Origin: Parelaphostrongylus tenuis
Taxonomy: Eukaryota > Nematoda > Chromadorea > Rhabditida > Metastrongylidae
Direction: 5' to 3'
DNA length: 64,000 nt
NCBI GenBank assembly: GCA_019055375.1
Contig: JAHQIW010006329.1
Span: 1 to 64,000, forward strand
Below are positions 10,863 through 22,555 of the stretch, one piece after another (the first letter of the stretch is position 1; each line of letters opens with the position of its first letter). The position numbers and the translations under genes are program-made. The notes beneath the pieces were generated by a model. It searched no databases. It saw nothing but the letters and a program-made list of their open reading frames with translations, and was not told the DNA's origin.

Positions 10863-12185
10863 CCTTAGAAGAATGAGAAACTTTGCAGGCCCAGATCAGG
10901 ACAATCCTCAGCGTGGGGTGAGTTGGGTCGTTCGTTCGTCGGCTGTGTTTGAGTTCTGTATTTTCATTTTGCATTCCTCTGTGCTTAGCAAATGTCTCTT
11001 TGCAACAGATAGTTGCAAGACTTACAACTCAGAAGATTAGCAGAAGAAAAGATGTATTGAGGTCCATAATATACGTATTTGTACAGTTTATGTGTGACAG
11101 CATTAACTTACCTAAATAGGTGAAGCACTATTTTCCAAATACAATTAATGGTTTCTCTAACCTCATTGGTCAATTGATCGATCTGCCCCACTGTAGTGCT
11201 CTGCTCTTGAAGAACTGGAAGCTGTCTCTGCTACCTATATATATTCCTGATCAAACGGCTCTCGACCGTCATTTTCACTTTTATCTACTGAGTTGAACGC
11301 GCAAAATGTCAGCTAATCTCTGTAGCCTTCCCGTATCAACAAATTGGTAATAGCCATGCATTCCGCCTTTCCTCTCTGGTGGTGTTTCCTGGTCAATTCT
11401 CTTTCCTTGATTTCCTATTCAGTATGAACACATGGACCAAGGATAAAGTTTTCGGCGTTAATCAGTCCTCGAGGGATGCACCATGCAATCGTCGTCAATT
11501 TTTAACTTCGTTTGAGGTGATTGAATGCATATCTGGCCTTTACAAAGACTTGCGGTGGCCTCCCTCATGTACCGAGTCAGTGCTGCTTGTCCTCCTAGAC
11601 AAGTCGGAGACACTTCTGGTATCAAGTCACCTTCTCCGTAGAGATGGATGGCTTGATGAGCCATGAGCTCTCGATCATACCATCGACTTTGTGTGCGACA
11701 CAAAGCACCTCTAACCGCTGCGCCACATGCGCTCATGATATATGTATGAACACATATGAATATATACATATAATATAAAAAAGGTTTATCAGCATTAGAA
11801 TTCGTTTCTTTTCATCTTATGAGTCTTACATTAGGATTACCTTGTAGCATTTTCAGGCGAGTCTCTTTATTTGTCAGCTTGCTAATCATCTAGTTTGTCG
11901 CTTCCGTGAGTACCAATGGGACATCAGCGATCCGAGAAAAGGTAACGGTTTCCTCAAGCTTCTAGGGATATTTCAATATAAGAGATAACTTAAACTTTTT
12001 TTGAAGAAAAGAAAAGTATTTTCACTGCATCGTCAATGTTCAGCATTTTCATCAACGTTGATTCAGGTGAGCGTCACCGCGTCGTCCGTGTGAAAGTAGA
12101 TGGTTTCACGGATCAATTAATTCTGTCAGCCGCTACAGAAATAGGACTCACTGCAGAAGAAGTCCTTGAATGTCTCCCTGGTTAG
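10863..12185 (+). CDS. Three-exon gene for a small protein of unknown function (about 82 aa)
   Basis: Exon 1: a T-rich acceptor (CCAATTTCTCAG) is followed by a 10-base leader and ATG at 10873. It reads MRNFAGPDQDNPQRG to a GTGAGT donor after 10917, phase 0. Exon 2: 11857-11941 after GCATTTTCAG reads ASLFICQLANHLVCRFREYQ, then WDISDPRK, and leaves in phase 1 at GTAACG. Exon 3: 12067-12185 after GATTCAG includes RVVRVKVDGFTDQLILSAAT and LTAEEVLECLPG, with stop TAG at 12183-12185. Phases agree at both joins and there is no internal stop. The leader-plus-ATG layout suits spliced-leader addition. Intron 1 contains a minus-strand SINE (11455-11735). No domain, signal peptide or membrane segment is recognised, and I do not assign a function. 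An alternative last exon may lie at 12423. Seen: frames and splice sites. Inferred: that it is one transcript. Confidence 0.6.
11455..11735 (-). repeat. tRNA-derived SINE, family B
   Basis: Read on the minus strand it starts with the tRNA-like head GCGCATGTGGCGCAGCGGTT, followed by AGAGGTGC. The B box is weak. The body shares TCTAGGAGGACAAGCAGCAC and CAAGTCTTTGTAAAGGC with the copies at 59828 and 60225. It lies in intron 1 of the small gene at 10863-12185. The 103-codon minus-strand frame here is this repeat. Confidence 0.7.
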
Positions 12186-12422
12186 ATGAGGAGCGGACGC
12201 TCTTGTTTTCTACCTCCACATTTATTTAGTTGACGGTTTTATACCAGTATGAACATCAAGATCATTAGAGCGCAGCATAGCTCACAACACAGATCGGAAT
12301 ATCTTTGAGTTAACGATATTAAACACTCTTACTTAGTATTGTGTGCCTGTCTTTGAAGATCGTGAATGCACGAAACAAACCTTTTCTGCGAAATATACAG
12401 ATAACATCCTATTATTTGCCAG

Positions 12423-12513
12423 TCCTTGTGAAGTCTTCTATCGGGCAGGTGAAGGAGCGCCACCAGTTCCAATTTGGAGTGGAGAGGAAGGAGTGGATCC
12501 CGATCTAACGTAA
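12423..12513 (+). CDS. Possible terminal exon with two open frames
   Basis: After the acceptor TATTATTTGCCAG two frames stay open to a stop. One enters in phase 1 and contains VKERHQFQFGVERKEWIPI (TAA at 12506). The other enters in phase 2 and contains FYRAGEGAPPVPIWSGEEG (TAA at 12511). Both have nematode-like codons. It could be an alternative end of the gene at 10863-12185, but the donor that would be needed at 12181 (GTTAGA) is poor. Confidence 0.3.
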
Positions 12514-13440
12514 CTTGCCTCATTCAACGATCGTTTTTTGTTCACTTATCAAAATATACAAATGACTCTCTTCACGAATAATATCGAGCGCTGAAAAATC
12601 CTTATCTGCTCAAGGATCTTGGTGGCAGGAGCAACTTTTATTCTTTTTCTTGGAATCACTAAATATCTCCGCTAAGCTGCTTGAAGCTATATATCGCCAG
12701 CAGCCTTCGTCATTTCTTAAATCGAGAGCACTTGAGGAATTTAGAAGCATTTTCTTCCAGGATAGTCGTGATTTCTAGCTTTTGGTTTAGCTGGACTGTA
12801 GGCTTAAAACACCCTCGTCGAGGTCACATGAGGCCACTGAAATTTTTGCGATTACTTATGCATATTTGATGGGATTTGGAACTATAATAACGAGGAAATA
12901 ATCTGTCATGTGACTGGTGACCTGCAAGATTTATACTGCTCCTTTTTTGAAACCACATTTGCCAGTGAGTTCCGCTTTCCGAAGGATACACAGCGCATCA
13001 TATTCTTCTCTTAGAAGTTTTATGAAAAAAGCTGGCCGTCTGATCGACGTTCTTTGGAAGATTTTTGAGTTCGAATACTTGCAAAAACGAGTACTGGCAG
13101 CAGATGATGTGACTCCAAAATGGTGTTCCAGTATCAACTGAGACGCATCCTGAAGATTTTGAAGTCTTAATAGTGCTGTAAGACTTTTCAACACTATCTT
13201 ATGGGTGTTAGATAAACATATGACATCCCTCACTGGTGCTGCGGTATCCGACAAACAATCTAAACAAATAACAATTTATAGTGATTTCGATTTACAATTC
13301 AGATATGCTTGACCTAGCCATCAGTAATTGCGACTTAGTGTACTTTGTGACATTACTGAAATGTATTAATTCTTATTTTTCCGTGCATTTCCAAGGTGCC
13401 ACTGAAAACTCTGAAATATCGTTTTTTTTTTCTTTTTTGA
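12514..13440. other. Stretch with an unexplained 107-codon minus-strand frame
   Basis: The only thing of note is an uninterrupted minus-strand frame at 12931-13254 that begins without an ATG and ends KAELTGKCGFKKGAV. A second minus-strand frame in its left part is also open after an AG (about 13010). No splice partner or family is seen. It may be a gene relic or chance. Confidence 0.3.
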
Positions 13441-13441
13441 G

Positions 13442-16400
13442 GATACTGCTCATTACCGGCATATGCGACAAATCCGGCTTATGCAGCAAGGATGCCACCG
13501 TCATCGAACATGTACTCAGCTGGTAAGTTGTTTTGCCTGGGAAACGCTTCGTATTAGTGGTTCGGATTTTCTTCTCACGATTTTTTGAGATTTCAAAATG
13601 CCATGCATATGCTACCTAAACAAGATACTTGGATTTTTTTTGAGTGAAAATAGGATGTGTAGCGCTCAGTTAGAGACTTTCTGTAATAATGACTCGTTGC
13701 TCTTATTACCGTATCCTAGGATATCAGTCCTCAATCCCCTCCAAACTCAGAAAATTGATGCCGAACGTCTCACTTCCTCGAACATTTGAATGAGCCTTTA
13801 TTGGATGGCATTGTGGACATGGGCAGTACTTTCTCACCTTTTGTCACTTTTCACTATTGGGGCGCTTCGAGATGACTACGATTTTACCTGCAGAACAATT
13901 ACTTCCTAAGAATTTTTACAACACGTGAGCTTTCTGGCCCCGGTGAGTGATTTCATTACACGTTGCAGTGCGACAGTAAAGAACTGTGATCACATGATAT
14001 GTCATGTCAAGTTTTTTTCCTAAGGTATCATGAACGGTCGATTGAAAATATGTATGTTCGTGCTACAGTTTCGCTAGCAATCAGATAGTAATACCTTATG
14101 GGACGGATCCACACGTTGCTCGACAAACGCTAATAGCATCGCATTTATTCCGACAATTTCAACCGCTTTTCCATAGTCGATTCAAGTTGAGAAAAGCACC
14201 AAGTGGTGCTACTTGCAAATGCCTATGATTTTTTAGGTTTTCTCAGAAGGCTTGGCACTAGAGCGATAAAACAACAAATTTATACTCCCAAGCAGGCAAG
14301 GACGACGACATAGAAGTTTTTATGAGATGTTCTTATGCTTGCGCATCTGTGCTTGAGTGAGCCCATGTGAAATCTATCAACCCTTCTTATACTTCCTCCC
14401 CCTGTCTTCCATACTCTGCTTATTGTTAAATGACCGCAATCAAAATCAGCGGCCAACTCCTCAATAACCAAAGTCGGATCTGCTCGATTGCTTGATGGCC
14501 TCTCGATCGACTTCGCTCGAACGTCCGGAGCGCAGCTAGTCCTTCAAATTAATGCTGCCGGCGCGAAACTCAACAAAGAACTGAAGCACTGTTTGCCTGG
14601 GCACAAATACTTGAATCTTTGCACGGTTGTTGTTTTCGAAGGTGGTTTGTGCACCCGCGTCCCAACTTGTACTCGTCATTCAGCTAACTGCGATAAAGGC
14701 TTTGTTGAGAGGCCATGATGCGGCATGAATGCACAAATTTGGTACTAAATGAAAGCTCAGAAAATTCTGAGCAAAGTGGTATTGATTTGTTGCCAGAAAG
14801 ATGGCAGAAAATGTGTTTAGGCTGGATATGTAATTAAGACTTTCACCTCCACGAAAGTCGAAAGTGATATAATCGGATCGAAGAGCTATGGCTCTCTTCA
14901 TGCTTTCTATTGTAGCTTGGATATAAATAGTTAATATTTTCACAGACTACTAGCAGCGAAAATTTTGGGATTCAAAGCAGCAAAAAAGGGTGGCATAAGA
15001 CTGTTTATAGTAATACCTAAGTGTAGTGGCAGTCCTATCTTCGATAATCAGTGACATTAATAGGTAGTGAAACATCACAGTTGCAAAGATTCGGACAACT
15101 CCTTTCTGGGATATATCGCTTTTAGCTGCCTCCAGTAATTTTCTTCCCTGTACCGACTAAACCCTCCTGCAAACGTCATGTACAGATGACATTTATCAGC
15201 AGCTATTCTAGATATGTCGTAGTAGGATCAAGTTCCTATTTCGTCCTCGTTTTGAGGAAGACATGAACATAATAGTAACGAGATGATTTCGGCAGAAGTT
15301 GTAGTATCTTCGATAGCAGCTTGTTGTCTTCGATAAGGCTCCCCTTTTCCGTTAATTTTATGATGAGTGGTTTTCACTAGGCGTGCCGGCGTCATGCTTT
15401 AATTTTCTTGGACGTTGATTGAAGTTTTTTTCACGGAGAAGAAGGAGATCGTATGTGTTACAGGATTGCGAGGCCACTAAAGCGTCAAAAAAGCACTTTT
15501 CTTTTTACAATTCCGTATGGAAGAAGTTATCAAAAGAGTGTGCGACAGCGATTTTAGGAAAATTGAGTAATTCTGTAATGAGCAAAAAGAATGAAAAAAT
15601 CATTCCAGTTTGCGATGCGAGAGTAGAAAACGCTTACGTTCCACTGAACTTGCAACCGGCCCATCTGTCAAACGTCGATGATAATGTGGTTTTGCCACCA
15701 TCGGTGAGTATGTGAAAAACAAAAACAACAGTTCCACTGTGATCACTTAATCCTCGTTTTTCTTTCTGTTTCATTCTCTCTTGACTATTGGGTCACTTTA
15801 ATAGAACCTGATGGTATTCACGTATACGCCAAAACATGATGTCCAATACACGGTGAGAGAATTTTCGATGACACGTTTTGGAAACAATCGAAAGCGGCCG
15901 GATCACGATCACATGAAACGAATCCAGCAGCAAGCCGCCAATCGTGGAATGAGAGTGGGCGCACACCCAAGTATGTTGACTTATGATTCGTATCTAATGA
16001 ATTAATACTGAAGAATTGCTCAACAAAGATATCATCCTGATTGAAAGCTTACAATTTTGCATTATCTATTTTCGTAAAGAGAACAAGGTTCTCGAAGTGT
16101 CCATTATTTTCCTCTTTCTTGTTGATGATTTTCAAGACTCATAAGGAATTTCACACCTCATCGTCACCTTTATATGGGAATACATGGAATCAACAGATTA
16201 AATAGTCGGCAGACTCAAAGGTACTTTCTCTAAGCACTTTGTGGCTTTCGTAGCCGAAAAATCGAGCACCGTATGGAAATCGCACTGTTGAAACGATTTT
16301 GTCAGCTATCTGTAACACCATTCATCAAGGAGTCATAGCTTGCACCTGCCGCGTGTTCTTAGAAGTCCAAATGAGGCTACAGTGGAGCCCATTTTCCAAT

Positions 16401-17652
16401 CTACCGAGCTGATAATAAATTTATCGTTTCTGGTAGGAAACCTACGCAGCAGCTTATTTATGTTATAGCATCGTTTGGAAAGCCACTCATGATTACGTTT
16501 TCGTTGAAGATTGTGAAATCGATTCAAAGAGCGAATTCGTATTTTCTATTGGAATAGCTCCATATGTTTGATTTTTTAGATCATTAGGCTAACTGAGTAG
16601 GAGCGACGGGCAGTCACTAATTAACATTGTAGATGTTATACTAAGGATCAACTTATTAACGCTATTAATTCTCCTTTTTGGCTTTTGCCATCTAAGTGGT
16701 CAAGCATCTCTCATTTGAATAAAGGAAAAATTTTACGCTATCAAGCCACTTAGTGAATTTAGGTAACGTGAGGGACGTTCGTCCACAAATGATTAGAGCT
16801 GAAGAATCAGCTGCCGTAGGCTCAGTCAACTTTCCCCAACCGGTGTTGCAGCGCTCCGAGCCAACAATGTACCCAGACCCCATGGTAGGTCAACAAAGTT
16901 TTAAGCAGCTTAATAATTATTCGGCTGTTACTGAGTAAGATGAAAAGTGAAATAAAACAGCATAGTATTACGATAAGTTTTGGATTAAGAGTGTAATAAA
17001 GAAAGTAATTGTTGTAGTTTACTCTTCTCTTAGATCACGCTCGAACTATTAATGTGCCTGGTAACGATATTTTGTGTCGTGCATGTGGTCTATTATGGTC
17101 ACTTATGCAGTAAAATACACATGTTTCGGCCTTGGAAGCCTCTTTAGTTGGGCACTGCCCTTGTCTTAGCCAATTCTATGTAAAGGGGTTGAGTTGCGCC
17201 AAGAGCACTGCTTAAGACGAAGGGCTCTGGCCAACTGACGAGGCTGTGCCAAGCTTATTTTTCTAACATCACAGAAAAACTTGCTTAAGGTGGCGGATAT
17301 GGAAGTGCTAAAAACCTTGACAGATGAACAGCTTCTGGCAGTCGTAAATCTGATTCAACGCTGTTCTTTGAGTGAGTTAACGTCTTGTTTATGCTCATTT
17401 TTTGCAACAATAGAGGCAGCAGCCCCATTAGCAGCACCACAAATTCAGAGGTAACTTGTAACAGAATCTGTAGCAACACCACCAGAAGGTGCAACCAACA
17501 ACAAAATAATAACAACAATCGTGGTAGCGAAAAGAGCGCTTCATCATGTAACGTAATTTTAGATGATCATCCTCTTGCTCAGATAAAGCAGGACTTGAAT
17601 CAGCCGCAATTGAGTCATGTCCAGATTCCTGTTTTACCTCCGACAAATACAA
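13442..17652 (+). CDS. Multi-exon gene, unknown nuclear-type protein, partial
   Basis: Seven candidate exons join in consistent phase. 13442-13522 (1-1) contains LPAYATNPAYAARMPPSSNM. 13911-13942 (1-0) is tiny and weak. 15464-15703 (0-0) is the best exon, 80 codons with KKHFSFYNSVWKKLSKECAT. 15805-15970 (0-1) has TYTPKHDVQYTVREF and a basic FGNNRKRPDHDHMKRIQQQ. 16763-16884 (1-0) contains MIRAEESAAVGSVNFPQPVL. 17275-17371 (0-1) has a helical MEVLKTLTDEQLLAVVNLIQ. 17416-17652 (1-1) is Ser/Asn/Gln-rich, then HPLAQIKQDLNQPQLSHVQI. The last exon could instead start at 17563, also in phase. The basic stretch and Q/N-rich tract suggest a nuclear protein, but no family is recognised. The 5' and 3' ends are not seen. 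The joins at 15703/15805, 15970/16763 and 16884/17275 are the most secure. Confidence 0.55.
14280..14730 (-). mobile_element. Mariner transposase relic (N-terminal half)
   Basis: On the minus strand the pieces read in order like the paired-type DNA-binding part of a mariner transposase: FVEFRAGSINLKD, then LRSGRSSEVDREAIKQ, then VIEELAADFDCGHLTISRVW. Frameshifts and stops separate them, and the catalytic domain is not found. It lies in an intron of the gene at 13442-17652, in the opposite orientation. Confidence 0.7.
17030..17270. repeat. MITE fragment of the AGACCACGCTCAAATTT family
   Basis: The left end, TAGATCACGCTCGAACTATT, is a decayed copy of the terminal repeat at 34826. Inside are ACACATGTTTCGGCCTTG and a GGCTCTGGCCAACTGACGAG block shared with 35040. 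It lies in the last part of the intron before the exon at 17275. Confidence 0.5.
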
Positions 17653-18005
17653 GTTTGTTTCTTTTTTATCCATCTCGTTAATTTTTTTGGTTCTTTTCGC
17701 TTGGCAATTTGATCAGTTGTAACGTTTGATGGCTATAAATTCGGACTTCGGAAATCGTACAGTTGCACAGCGTGTTGCATCCTTCTATGATATAACTCAA
17801 TGAAGTTATTCTCTTCCTCTGATTTTCGTTTTCTCCTCCTCTCCTTCTTCCTCTTAACTCTCTTTCTCTCCCATGCGAAATCAATTTTTTACATGATGAA
17901 AAAGCATGCAAGATGATATCGTGGTGCAAATCAAGAATCTGAATACTCATGACGCACTCGTTAGCCATATACCAATAAAGTGATACTTCATCAAGGTACT
18001 GATAT

Positions 18006-18334
18006 TTATCTGATAAGGATATTACATGTCTTGCGCTGATAGGTCTAGTGGAATACAGGCGCCTGTTTCGTCCTATTGGGACTCATCAGTACCACCGTAC
18101 TTACCTGACATAGTGGTGACCGGCAGTCGAGTACGTAGCTGTAATGATGAGTCAAACTGTTATAATGGATCAAATGTTTTTTTTTACTAGGCGTCAATTC
18201 CTTTAGAGGATTATTTGACCTCAGCGGATTGGTTGAACCGAGGGAGGGTGGTACTGATGAGTCCCAATTAGGACGATACAGGATCCTGTATGCCACTAGA
18301 CCTATCAGCTCAATATATCTTTATCAGATTACAT
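18006..18334. mobile_element. MITE with about 90-bp terminal inverted repeats
   Basis: The left arm, 18006 to about 18098 (CTGATAGGTCTAGTGGAATA then CAGGCGCC), mirrors the right arm, about 18242 to 18334 (TATGCCACTAGACCTATCAG on the plus strand). Both contain the GGGACTCATCAGTACCACC motif. The arms match over most of their length and the 140-bp middle is unrelated. No coding capacity is present. A partial relative lies at about 40960-41050. Confidence 0.8.
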
Positions 18335-18859
18335 TATTTTGGGCGGGTCTACAAAAATCGGTCATTGAAGAGGACTGATATCTATCTTTCCTTGTTTTCT
18401 ATCATGTTTCTCTTACTTTCTCTACTTTTACTTTAACTCTTTAAATATCCTTATCTGCTTTTGATCCACACTCTCTACTCCGTTTTTTATCAGTGCATTT
18501 ATACTGTACCTTATACTCGATCTCTCTAATTCAAATCGGTACCAGCTGCAATAATGTATTTAAAACTGCCATACCAATATCGAAAATGTTTAACCTGCAT
18601 CTTGCTAATACCAGCAGCATCGCCCGGTTCTGCTTACAAATCTGTATCTTAAATCAGTACCGAATCAGTACGATACTAACAAGAAATCGTAGGTAGTGAC
18701 ACCGTTTTCAGATAAACCACTTGGTCTTGACCATGAAATCTTGTTAACATCGCAGCGTTTATGATGCTAAGTGAACATTCTTCCATTTTCATGGCCGTTC
18801 TTTATATTTTTGCGGAATGATCTACTTTTTAATTAGTTCGTTGTCACATATTCGTCACT

Positions 18860-19029
18860 CCTGATCTGAGCGACTTGAATATTGGTTGTGCATTTTGTTT
18901 TCTTCAAAATTTGTTGGAAGCCTAATCCTCAAAGGATCAAGATATGTGATTGAGCTAAAACGTGACCAGGTCCTAGACACGTACAATCGCTGTTTCAATG
19001 GCTCAGACTTATTTTGCAATTATTTGTGA
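18860..19029 (+). CDS. Coding-like remnant, possible exon
   Basis: A frame open from about 18860 reads LILKGSRYVIELKRDQVLDT followed by YNRCFNGSDL and ends at a TGA at 19027-19029. The composition is protein-like. Possible acceptors are at 18920 (TTGGAAG) or 18933 (CTCAAAG). A second open frame just downstream (19014-19235, with PVSSYFKEKMIVSKPVPYNL) suggests a frameshifted continuation. I recognise no family. It could be a decayed gene. Confidence 0.3.
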
Positions 19030-19239
19030 CTTTAATTTATTGCAACTACTTGAACGGGAGTTTTGATAAACCAGTGAGTAGTTACTTCAAGGAAAAAATG
19101 ATTGTATCGAAGCCTGTACCATATAACCTTGTTTCGTACAAATTCATACAGCAACTGCGACAACTTTCAACCATTCTTCTTCCGTTTAGGCATTTTCCAA
19201 AGTTTGCACTCTCTTTCCTTTTTGGTCATGCATAATTTC

Positions 19240-20150
19240 GATTGTGGTGAACACAGGGTTCGGTCTTGATCAATTACGGAGAAATAACTTGTGTAATCTG
19301 TTCCATTCATCCATCGTAGAGCTGATTGGATGTGTATTAACCTCATATGAAACTTTTAAGGGTCTTTCAATGTATAAGCCAGTGTATTTGTTTACCCAGA
19401 CAAGTTTGGAAACAATTTGTAGACCACAGAGGTAGAGACGACATAGTTGCCTTCTTATGCAGCATTAATACAGCGTCGTGCATATGCGTAGTTGTTCACC
19501 GCTGACTCTCTTGATATGAATTCTTCATTGATCAGAGAACGACAAGAGCCCGATCCTACAAAAATAATCAGATTGATGAAAGTTCACCCAAAAATTATCT
19601 GATATTTACCTTTTAGATTCCGGCTCAAGCCCAATCACGACATCGAATTCATCGGACACTGCCCCACCACGCTTCAATGAAGTGAGCACTTATATTGCAC
19701 TGAAGCGTAATATGAATAATCCAAATTTACTATAACATAGGGCACTGCAAAATAGCGTTATTTAGAATACGTGGTTTAGACCTCTTTCAAGAAAACGACT
19801 GAGTTTGGACGTCATCTTACTGACAAAAATCGCCGTTCCGATAATGGCCACGACTTTTCGTAGATCACTCATGAGTTCTCAGGCAGTTATTGCTCGATTT
19901 CGATGCACGTCCTTCTGTTCTTTCTCTTTTTGATCTTTTAATCTTTTTTCGGTTTTGGTTCCACTTCCATTTTCAGCGTATAAGATTAATCTCTTTGAAG
20001 TAATTTTTTTCGTTCTGCTAATCCGATAAAATTTGTTGTGTTGTATTCAAGTTGTTGCAATATCTAAATTTTTCAACACGAGCAAAACGACTTAAACGTT
20101 GCTTTTTCTTATGAGCACATCGTTTGCTGATAATAGTATTTCTCAAATAA
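19240..20150. other. Stretch with nothing recognised
   Basis: AT-rich, with no convincing exon or repeat. Confidence 0.4.
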
Positions 20151-20345
20151 AATAATACTACAGCACAGTAATATTACAATAGCTGACGTTTCGGCAGTAT
20201 CGCCTTCTTCAGAGTCTTGACGGGTAAAATGTTGACATGCAATCCACTCAGCCGAACACTTCAATGAACAAAGCAGATGAAACTCTGAACGTAAACATAT
20301 AGACGCTCAATAAACAACTTTTATCAGATTCTCACCGTTTTGCTG
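20150..20345. repeat. MITE-like repeat, family H
   Basis: The block around GACGTTTCGGCAGTATCGCC with CTTCAGAGTCTTGA is matched, in reverse orientation, at about 34190-34415. No inverted termini were confirmed. Confidence 0.4.
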
Positions 20346-20520
20346 TTTTATGGTCCACCAGTTATTATGTAGACTGACCGCACCTGGTTTTACATAAGCG
20401 AGCAATATGTCTGGATCAGATCAAAAACCCATTTGGATCAAAATGAATATCAACTTGGATCTAAAGTCAAAACCAGTGAAATAAAGATCATTCATAAGTG
20501 ATTAATCTATTGTTGTACAG

Positions 20521-20674
20521 TTTTACGAGTTTTATATACACCAAGCGTACGGGAATCTGTATGGATGTCGAAGAGCATACACAGGATAAAGCGCTGGAAT
20601 CTCTTCAAAATGCAGAGAAAGACCGATTTGTTGCACCAAATTTACTACGAAGCGAGCAGAACTATTGGGAATCG
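20521..20674 (+). CDS. Likely exon, two frames open
   Basis: The exon is bordered by TTGTTGTACAG and GTAAGT. One frame enters in phase 2 and leaves in phase 0, containing MDVEEHTQDKALESLQNAEK then DRFVAPNLLRSEQNYWES. It has the more convincing composition and could even start at its own ATG at 20560. The other frame enters in phase 1 and leaves in phase 2 (RESVWMSKSIHRIKRWNLFK). That phase would fit as the next exon after 17652. Function is unknown. Expression data would decide frame and membership. Confidence 0.4.
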
Positions 20675-22550
20675 GTAAGTCGGTGTAGTCTCCCTACGTT
20701 TCTCACTAGGACAGTGAACGATTAGGCATCGTTCACTCCGATACAAGAGCGTACTACATGTTTCTTAACATCCACATAGCAAGCAATTTCAGCTTAAGAA
20801 ATCACAGGAGCAATCTTGTAACTACTGTCATCACAGCATCGATTTTCATCAATAGAACAATCTCTTACAACAAGCTAATGCAATACTTTAGTCCGGCTGC
20901 ATTCCAGCCATTTATAATCAAGCATTCCAATGCCTGCATTGTATTGTGAATGAGTTTGAATACGCTAGCTACAATTTGTAATTCTGGCAGCTAAGGTAAC
21001 TGTGAGCTCTCACGAACAGCTTACCACTATCCCCATAGTAGACGGGGGTTGACTCTTTCGTTGGAGACGACTTCTAATCACCTTCTAAGCACTTTCCGTT
21101 CGCTTCATTGCTGGCTTTCGACTGGACTAATCTATGTAAGGAAATCTGTATTAACATGAACATATCCAGCCACACAATTTCTGCGCATTTACTTGTTCCA
21201 TAATTTCTTCAAAATTAATGTTTTATAGATTTTTTTCTATTTCAAATGGCTGTGGGATGTGGGAGAATGTTCTGGTAACACTTGGATATGGCTTTACCAC
21301 CATCACGCTATCTAAATGGATTGAGCTGCGGCAAAGAGATGTCTCGATGAATACTGCATGCTTGGGCGGCCACCCTACATTGCAAAGTCGACCAGCCTTC
21401 TTTTAACGATACTGGGCTGGACCATGATATCACTGGCACATCCACCGTATTAATTCGTCCATAATCATACTTCTATAAACTTCAAGGTTGCAAAAATGCG
21501 CTTTTCTGCCATTGTAGAATTGAATTTTTAATTTGCTAGAGAAGATTTTCTGATCCTAATAGTCACTATTTAATTGACTGAGTCTGAGCTCTGTCGGCTC
21601 ACTCACGAGCTGAACTACGACTTTGTACGCGCTGACCGTTATTTAAACCACTGTGGTAACCGTGATCCAATTACTTTTACACATATGTACATTGCATTAT
21701 GTTCCACCTACTTCCTCAGTTTGAGATCTCGTATGACTGGCTCATATCTGCTTGACTCTTAGTTTGAAAAGGAAACAGTTTCTTTCTTGGAGTTTGAGGA
21801 ATAGCGTCGGTTAAGTCACCATCGTAATAGTGTATACACGTTCTGTGTAAAACATGTCCTTTTTATTGAAAACCTCGTACTTTGTCGAAATAGTCAGGAT
21901 ACTAGTCGATCACTGAATTCTTCCAGCAATCTAACACTCAGAGATACGTCTTTTTTCCAAATTTTCGACGAACTCCGCAATGGGCGCAAGAATACTTTCG
22001 AGTGGAAGATTTATTTCAAAAGATTGGGAAGCTTTTCATGTTCAGTCAGTTTAACGATATGTAAGAACTGCCTGCAATGAGCTAAACTTGGTGAGAAAGA
22101 TAACTGGCAAGGGATTGGAGTTGGGAGTAATTGATCTTTTGCTGCCTTTGTCCAAGCAGAAGTTGAGTAACAAAAAGTTGTTAAATAGAAATTTCACTTT
22201 CCAAGGCATTTACCAATAAACCGTTAACTTCTGATCCTTCTGAACGTCGATCTCAACACCCCAAATTGGGCATCCATCCACATTCATAATCATGAGTGAT
22301 CGACTTAAGATCCACTTCTACTTGTTTCCTCATAGGTGCCTGAAGGCAATACAATTTTGTCTTTAACGTTGGTACTGATTGACTCAGTCATACCGTAATC
22401 ATTGAAATGCAAAACATAAACTGGTTCCCAGGATCGTCTCGGAGCACAACTGATAGGTAATCATCATGCGACGCCACGAGATCTTCATTACATCCCAGTG
22501 GCTGGAACGATTCCTATTATCGCTCTAGACACACATTCATTTGGAGCGAT
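20675..22550. other. Stretch with nothing recognised
   Basis: Several frames of 60-63 codons lack splice borders or motifs. I found no repeat match within the window. Confidence 0.4.
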
Positions 22551-22555
22551 TTTGC

